Shown in pieces: positions 6,413 through 9,574 of a DNA stretch of 9,574 nucleotides. The notes below the pieces were generated by a model. The model saw only the letters and a list, made by a program, of their open reading frames with translations. It was not told where the DNA came from and ran no database searches. Position 1 is the first letter of the stretch; every line of letters starts with the position of its first letter. This DNA is from Anaerolineales bacterium (GTDB lineage Bacteria > Chloroflexota > Anaerolineae > Anaerolineales > VGOW01). The translations under genes were made by a program, and so were the position numbers. Location of the stretch: contig CAKKQG010000087.1 in assembly GCA_919901875.1 (NCBI GenBank), forward strand, positions 1-9,574, written 5' to 3'.

Positions 6413-8155
6413 ATGTTAACTCTCATCGGCTCCGGCGAAACATCTGATCGCCTCCTCAATCTACATCAATCTCTACTCTCTAATCTCCGCCCTCCGTGCC
6501 TCGCCTTCATTGACACCCCCGCCGGTTTTCAACTTAATACAGATGAGATCGGCGCCATCTTTATCCACTACTTTAAAAAGAATTTTTCGCTTGATATAAC
6601 CCTCGCCCGCTTTCGCAGTGAAGCCGACTCTGCCGCCTCAGCCGCCGCCATTCTGCAAACGTCTAACTACATCATCGCCGGACCTGGCAGCCCAACGTAT
6701 GCCATCAAACATTGGCGCGACACAACCGTATACCAAACACTCGTAGATCGACTCAACGCGGGCGCGCAACTTGTTCTGGCGAGCAGCGCCACGATTGCCA
6801 TTAGCCGTTACGCCTTGCCTGTCTACGAAATCTACAAAGCCGGAGCAGCGCCGCATTGGGTCGAAGGTTTGAATCTCCTCCAACCGCACGGACTCGATCT
6901 CGCCATCATCCCGCATTACGACAACAAAGAAGGTCGCACCTACGACACACGCTACTGCTTTATGGGCGAACCGCGTTTGCTCGCGCTCGAAAAACTTTTG
7001 CCCGATTCAACCGTGATACTCGGTATAGATGAAAACACCGCTGGCACATTCGATCTCAAAAAAAAGATCGTCAGCGTGATCGGCGCCGGGCGGGTGACGA
7101 TTCGACACAAAGGAAAAGACCAACATTACCGCGAAGGCGATTCATTCCCCTTTGAACGTTTAACCCCAGCGCATGCCGCCGAGGCAGCCATTAGCCATCA
7201 GCCATTAGCCATCAGCCAATCCCCAATCTCTACGCAAAGCGTCCAATCTCTTTACGTGCCATCACACATCAAGGAATGGGCAAGGGAACGCGATCAACTT
7301 CGCGCCGAGAAAAAATTTGCCGAGAGTGATCGTCTGCGTGATCGAATCACAACCATTGGCTACTCTCTAAAAGATTCTCCAACGGGCGCAACCTTCTCAC
7401 TCCTTCGTTATGCCAAACCTTCCGATGTTCCTTCGCAACTTGAGAAGCCCGCGACTCTCGACTGGTCGGTGAATCTCCTCGCCCATAACAATCGTGCCGA
7501 GATCATCCGCGCCGCCCAAAGCGCGTTGAAGTGGGGTCATGAATCAATCGAAGTGATTATGGTTGATAGCGGTTCAACCGACGACACTATAGAAGGCATC
7601 ATTGATCTCGCTTGCGACGATGATCGTCTGCGCCCGATCTTTTTGGAATCCGATCTGGGTGAAGGAGCGGGGCGCAATGCCGGCTTCCGCGCCAGTCGCG
7701 GGAAGCACATCATGATTCTTGGCGGACATATAGAACTTAACGGTGACGCCTTCACGCCGTTGGCGGCGTCACTCGCCGATGAACGAGTCGGCGCAAGCGG
7801 CAGTAACGGGTTGGTTTCAGAAGACCTCTTCACGTTCGATCCCGCGCCCACATCCGAATGTGACGCGATTGAGTTTTATCTTTTCGCCTTCAAACGAGAT
7901 CGCCTTAATCACGTTGGAATGTTGGACGAGAAGTTTGTTTTCTATCGCAACATTGATCTGGATTGGAGCATGGCATTTAAAGACAAGGGGCTTCGCTTAA
8001 TGACCATTCCCCAATTACCAATTACGATTCACGAACATCCCTACTTACGGATGAACGCCGACGAGCGTGATAGACTGAGCAAGAAGAATTACAAAAAGTT
8101 TTTGGAGAAGTGGCGTGAGCGAAAAGATTTGTTGATCCAATCGCGTATTCCGTAG
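6413..8155 (+). CDS. Three-part fusion: S51/type-1 amidotransferase-like + CysRS C-terminal-like + GT2-like
   Basis: The 580-residue protein has three recognisable parts. Residues 1-250 resemble peptidase S51/cyanophycinase and type-1 glutamine amidotransferase-like proteins: LTLIGSGETS, AGPGSPTYAI (89-98), an elbow at ASSAT (123-127) with S125 in the nucleophile place, IPHYDNKEG with H168, and GIDENTAG (204-211). Residues 283-332 closely resemble the C-terminal tail of cysteinyl-tRNA synthetase (RDQLRAEKKFAESDRLRD...GYSLKDSPTGATFS). Residues 350-575 form a GT2-like glycosyltransferase: NLLAHNNRAEIIRAAQSAL, VDSGSTDDT (384-392), GEGAGRNAGFRASRG, then YRNIDLDW (511-518). The usual DXD is GGH (437-439). 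A linker at 257-281 is encoded by a tandem repeat. ATG 6413 is preferred to a TTG at 6380, whose extra residues would be encoded by the upstream stutter. No signal peptide or membrane helix is seen. Domain calls are good; function is unknown. Confidence 0.88.
   Translation: MLTLIGSGETSDRLLNLHQSLLSNLRPPCLAFIDTPAGFQLNTDEIGAIFIHYFKKNFSLDITLARFRSEADSAASAAAILQTSNYIIAGPGSPTYAIKHWRDTTVYQTLVDRLNAGAQLVLASSATIAISRYALPVYEIYKAGAAPHWVEGLNLLQPHGLDLAIIPHYDNKEGRTYDTRYCFMGEPRLLALEKLLPDSTVILGIDENTAGTFDLKKKIVSVIGAGRVTIRHKGKDQHYREGDSFPFERLTPAHAAEAAISHQPLAISQSPISTQSVQSLYVPSHIKEWARERDQLRAEKKFAESDRLRDRITTIGYSLKDSPTGATFSLLRYAKPSDVPSQLEKPATLDWSVNLLAHNNRAEIIRAAQSALKWGHESIEVIMVDSGSTDDTIEGIIDLACDDDRLRPIFLESDLGEGAGRNAGFRASRGKHIMILGGHIELNGDAFTPLAASLADERVGASGSNGLVSEDLFTFDPAPTSECDAIEFYLFAFKRDRLNHVGMLDEKFVFYRNIDLDWSMAFKDKGLRLMTIPQLPITIHEHPYLRMNADERDRLSKKNYKKFLEKWRERKDLLIQSRIP
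7186..7218. repeat. In-frame 14-bp tandem repeat in the interdomain linker
   Basis: AGCCATTAGCCATC occurs twice exactly (7186-7199 and 7200-7213), followed by AGCCA. Each unit is itself two near-copies of AGCCATn. It encodes AISHQPLAISQ in the linker between the S51-like and CysRS-like parts. Just downstream, CCAATCTCTACG (7223-7234) and CCAATCTCTTTACG (7243-7256) form another direct repeat. The style matches the gaps between genes here rather than coding DNA. Confidence 0.85.
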
Positions 8156-8203
8156 AGCGTATTGCGTATCGTGAGTGATACGGAATACGAAATACGCAAT
8201 ACG
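8143..8203. repeat. CGTATT/AATACG inverted repeat spanning a stop codon
   Basis: Arm A (CGTATTCCGTA, 8144-8154) is the exact complement of A' (8179-8189). Arm B (CGTATTGCGTAT, 8158-8169) is the exact complement of B' (8192-8203). The order is A-B-A'-B', and because A and B are near copies, a nested hairpin with few mismatches is also possible around loop GTGAGT (8171-8176). The repeat covers the last four codons and stop of the fusion gene and ends seven bases before the next start codon. Confidence 0.8.
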
Positions 8204-8210
8204 ATTTACT

Positions 8211-8717
8211 ATGACCGACCTCGAAATTTCCCGCGCCCAAAAAGACGACTTCTTCGGCTCGCATCCGCAAAGCCCGTTGACCGCCGAACAAAGAAAAAAT
8301 TTTGACGGGCTCAAATACTTCCCCGAGAATTCTGCGTTGCGCCTTGAAGTGATGGTGGAAGAGTTTGCCACGAAAGAAAAAATTGTGATGCAGACGACGA
8401 CAGGCGGCGAGCAGCATTACACCCGCTACGGAAAATTTAAACTCTCGGTGGAAGGGCAAGAAGCAGAGTTGACCATTTACGAAGGCGCGCACGGATTCTT
8501 TTTGCCATTCGTTGATTCGTTGGCGAACAAAGAAACGTACCCCGCGGGTCGCTATCTCGAACCCGAACCCATCGGCGATGGAAAATTTTTAGTGGACTTC
8601 AACATCGCCTACAACCCCTATTGCGCGTATAACGACAGGTGGTCTTGCCCTCTGACTCCGTTCGAGAATCGGCTCAAAGTTCCAATACGGGCAGGGGAGA
8701 AAATTTTCGGGAAGTGA
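8211..8717 (+). CDS. DUF1684 family protein
   Basis: This is a 168-residue protein of the uncharacterised DUF1684 family. It opens with a charged helix and a segment typical of the family (KDDFFGSHPQSPLTAEQRKNF), has a beta-rich middle (about 45-100), and ends with the strongest family signature, YNPYCAYNDRWSCPLTP (134-150), then ENRLKVPIRAGEK. C138 and C146 in that block could bind a metal or form a disulfide; that is a guess. No signal peptide or membrane segment is seen, so it is probably cytoplasmic. The frame can open at a GTG at 8175, but those codons lie inside the inverted repeat, so ATG 8211 is preferred; no Shine-Dalgarno precedes it. It may be read through from the fusion gene, 55 bases upstream, if the hairpin does not end transcription. 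Function is not known to me. Confidence 0.85.
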   Translation: MTDLEISRAQKDDFFGSHPQSPLTAEQRKNFDGLKYFPENSALRLEVMVEEFATKEKIVMQTTTGGEQHYTRYGKFKLSVEGQEAELTIYEGAHGFFLPFVDSLANKETYPAGRYLEPEPIGDGKFLVDFNIAYNPYCAYNDRWSCPLTPFENRLKVPIRAGEKIFGK

Positions 8718-8777
8718 TGAAGCAAGAGACAGGGTATCCCCTTAATTATCCTGAAGCCGTTGTACTCTTTGGGGCGG

Positions 8778-8783
8778 TATAAT
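8778..8783 (+). promoter_or_regulatory. -10 box of the toxin-antitoxin operon
   Basis: A perfect TATAAT lies 25 bases before the antitoxin ATG, and AAGGAG at 8795-8800 is the ribosome site eight bases ahead of that ATG. The -35 region is poor; TTGTAC at 8760-8765 is only 12 bases upstream. Unlike the RNase D gene, this promoter would give a normal leader of about 20 bases. Confidence 0.55.
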
Positions 8784-8808
8784 CCTTATAGTTCAAGGAG
8801 CATTAACT

Positions 8809-9054
8809 ATGTTACCAACAACTCTACAACCCACACCTGTTCTTAATCGTTCGGCTGAAGTATTAGGCGGAACGCTTGTATTTACTGGAACCCGTGTGCC
8901 GTTTCAAACATTTGTTGATTATTTGAAGGCAGGGGAGAGGCTTGCCGACTTTTTAGAAGACTTTCCCACGGTGACGCGCGATCAAGTGGTTGCTGTTTTA
9001 GAAAATGCTCAACAATCTTTGGTGAGGGAAACCAATGCGACTCTTGTTAGATGA
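8809..9054 (+). CDS. DUF433 antitoxin (VapB-like)
   Basis: This 81-residue protein is of the DUF433 type, the usual partner of DUF5615 toxins. The family core is clear: VLGGTLVFTGTRVPFQTFVDYLKAGERLADFLEDFP, with the GTRVP turn followed by helices of a winged or helix-turn-helix fold and VTRDQVVAVLE near the C-terminus. Known relatives neutralise the toxin by binding it and often repress their own promoter. It is first in its operon with a good ribosome site. The last 20 bases of the gene overlap the start of the toxin gene in another frame, a common way to keep the two proteins in step. The call is secure as a family assignment; toxin neutralisation is inferred from the pair. Confidence 0.88.
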   Translation: MLPTTLQPTPVLNRSAEVLGGTLVFTGTRVPFQTFVDYLKAGERLADFLEDFPTVTRDQVVAVLENAQQSLVRETNATLVR

Positions 9055-9355
9055 ATGTCTGCCGAAAAAACTGAAACACGAATTTACTGAACATGAAGTG
9101 AAGACTGTGCCAGAGATGGGTTGGGCGGGGAAGAAAAATGGCGAGTTGATGCGGTTAGCTGTCGGGCAATTTGACGTGTTTGTGACGGCTGATCAAAACA
9201 TTCAATATCAACAGAATCTAAAAGTCTCGGAGATTGCCGTCATCTTTTTGGTGGCTGTTGACAATCGTTTTGAAACACTCAAGCCATTGATACCGCAAGT
9301 CGAAGAAAAACTGCGCGAGATTAAAAATGGTGACGTGATTCATGTTGACTCATAA
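9035..9355 (+). CDS. DUF5615 PIN-like toxin
   Basis: This 106-residue protein begins with the typical DUF5615 opening MRLLLDECLP (acidic residues D6 and E7). It continues with EMGWAGKKNGELMRLA (27-42, including N35 and E37) and VFVTADQNIQYQQNL (48-62, with D53 after TA). These acidic positions match those of PIN-like RNase folds, in which they hold the metal ion. The likely role is an RNase toxin held inactive by the adjacent DUF433 protein. ATG 9035 is inside the antitoxin gene, preceded by GGTGAGGG at 9021-9028. Full length, with no frameshift. Toxic activity is inferred from family and pairing; no target RNA can be named. Confidence 0.87.
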   Translation: MRLLLDECLPKKLKHEFTEHEVKTVPEMGWAGKKNGELMRLAVGQFDVFVTADQNIQYQQNLKVSEIAVIFLVAVDNRFETLKPLIPQVEEKLREIKNGDVIHVDS

Positions 9356-9414
9356 GGTTTATAGGTTTGTAAACGGAGGAAACAATTTTTCGTTTCCCCT
9401 CTTGACACCCATGC

Positions 9415-9420
9415 TATACT
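9415..9420 (+). promoter_or_regulatory. -10-like box of the right-end leader
   Basis: TATACT lies six bases before an ATG at 9427, the same geometry as the RNase D gene. TTGACA is present at 9402-9407 but only seven bases from this box, too close for a standard sigma-70 promoter. Either the -35 is not needed or one of the two matches is chance. Confidence 0.45.
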
Positions 9421-9426
9421 AACGTC

Positions 9427-9498
9427 ATGTTCAATCGTAATTCGTTCTCGATGTTGATGCGCTGCCCTTCGTGGCGATCAGGAGCCGAGGCTCGCTGA
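9427..9498 (+). CDS. Possible 23-codon leader peptide
   Basis: The ATG is six bases after the -10-like box and the frame closes at TGA 9496-9498. The peptide begins MFNRNSFSMLMRCPSWRS and ends GAEAR. Its codons 16-24 run through the first hairpin of the leader (9474-9502), as in translational attenuators. It has four arginines, one tryptophan (W16) and one cysteine (C13), with no long run of one amino acid, so a regulated amino acid cannot be assigned. An ORF this short can occur by chance. Confidence 0.35.
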   Translation: MFNRNSFSMLMRCPSWRSGAEAR

Positions 9499-9547
9499 TC
9501 GCGATGGGTGACGCGCGTTTGCGTCTTACTACCCTGTAACACTTTTG

Positions 9548-9574
9548 AACCGTCAGCCTCGGCTGGCGGTTTTT
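9548..9574 (+). terminator. Intrinsic terminator at the window end
   Basis: AACCGTCAGC (9548-9557) pairs with GCTGGCGGTT (9562-9571) around CTCG, ten pairs with one G-T, followed by Ts to the last base; the T-run may continue outside the window. Read on the minus strand, it would also be a stem with a preceding A-run, so it could serve transcripts from both sides. Confidence 0.8.

Larger units (their letters stand above)
9427..9574 (+). promoter_or_regulatory. Candidate 5' attenuator or small RNA, truncated by window end
   Basis: Three hairpins can be drawn. The first (9474-9502) pairs GCGATCAG with CTGATCGC and GAGC with GCTC around CGAG. The second (9506-9534) pairs GGGT with ACCC and GACGC with GCGTC. 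The third (9548-9571) is a terminator. The loop/inner-stem sequence AGCCGAGGCT (9483-9492) is exactly complementary to AGCCTCGGCT (9555-9564) in the terminator, so the two structures compete. With a leader ORF overlapping the first hairpin, this resembles ribosome-mediated attenuation of a gene beyond the window. A free-standing small RNA of about 150 bases is the alternative. It matches none of the riboswitch or T-box consensus motifs I know. Confidence 0.5.

Noticed and set aside
7186..7256. CRISPR-like array
   Set aside because: The units are directly adjacent with no spacers, only two full copies exist, they are in a coding frame, and no cas gene is nearby.
8022..8492. Minus-strand open frame of 156 codons across the fusion end and DUF1684
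   Set aside because: It crosses the inverted repeat and lies opposite two supported genes; its sequence shows no domain.
9427..9574. T-box, SRP RNA or 6S RNA
   Set aside because: No T-box antiterminator consensus (AGGGTGGNACCGCG) and no conserved SRP loop sequence is present, and the three short hairpins do not form the long central-bubble rod of 6S RNA.

Overview
The window looks like a piece of a Chloroflexota chromosome, perhaps Anaerolineae-related. This is inferred from three things: a three-gene Rieske/cytochrome b complex with a b6-like haem-ligand spacing, gaps filled with several families of short stuttering or palindromic repeats, and the S51-like/CysRS-like/GT2 fusion. No phylogenetic marker gene is present, so the assignment is from gene content and memory only. 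There are no phage, plasmid or insertion-sequence genes.

Layout. (1) Positions 1-2704, minus strand: a respiratory quinol-oxidising operon read right to left as Rieske protein, cytochrome b, and a membrane-anchored cytochrome c cut by the window start. The genes are 3-9 bp apart, each with a ribosome site. (2) Positions 2705-2893: a divergent gap with a 30-bp near-perfect palindrome and a TATAAT box six bases ahead of the next ATG. (3) Positions 2894-6013, plus strand: RNase D, a beta-CASP metallo-beta-lactamase-fold RNase-like protein, and a YbaK-type aminoacyl-tRNA deacylase-like protein that overlaps its upstream neighbour by 4 bp. (4) Positions 6014-6412: a long inverted repeat, tRNA-Ser(CGA) with its own -10 box and terminator, and a CATTGTT-type stutter. 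(5) Positions 6413-8155: a 580-residue three-part protein (peptidase S51/type-1 amidotransferase-like, CysRS C-terminal-like, GT2-like). (6) Positions 8211-8717: a DUF1684 protein. (7) Positions 8809-9355: a DUF433/DUF5615 toxin-antitoxin pair. (8) Positions 9356-9574: a promoter-like box, a 23-codon possible leader ORF, three hairpins and a terminator, resembling a 5' attenuator of a gene beyond the window.

How the genes fit together. Block 1 is an energy-conserving electron-transfer complex: quinol oxidised by cytochrome b and Rieske, electrons passed to cytochrome c. Blocks 3-5 share an RNA/tRNA theme: RNase D trims RNA 3' ends, the beta-CASP protein is probably a ribonuclease, YbaK-like proteins clear mischarged tRNAs, a tRNA gene follows, and the large fusion carries a module resembling the tRNA-binding tail of cysteinyl-tRNA synthetase. 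Whether this is functional or chance cannot be told from one window.

The most unusual items are the three-part fusion, whose GT2 part lacks the usual DXD and ED residues and whose linker is built from an intergenic-type tandem repeat, and the candidate attenuator at the right end, where a loop of the first hairpin is exactly complementary over 10 nt to the terminator.
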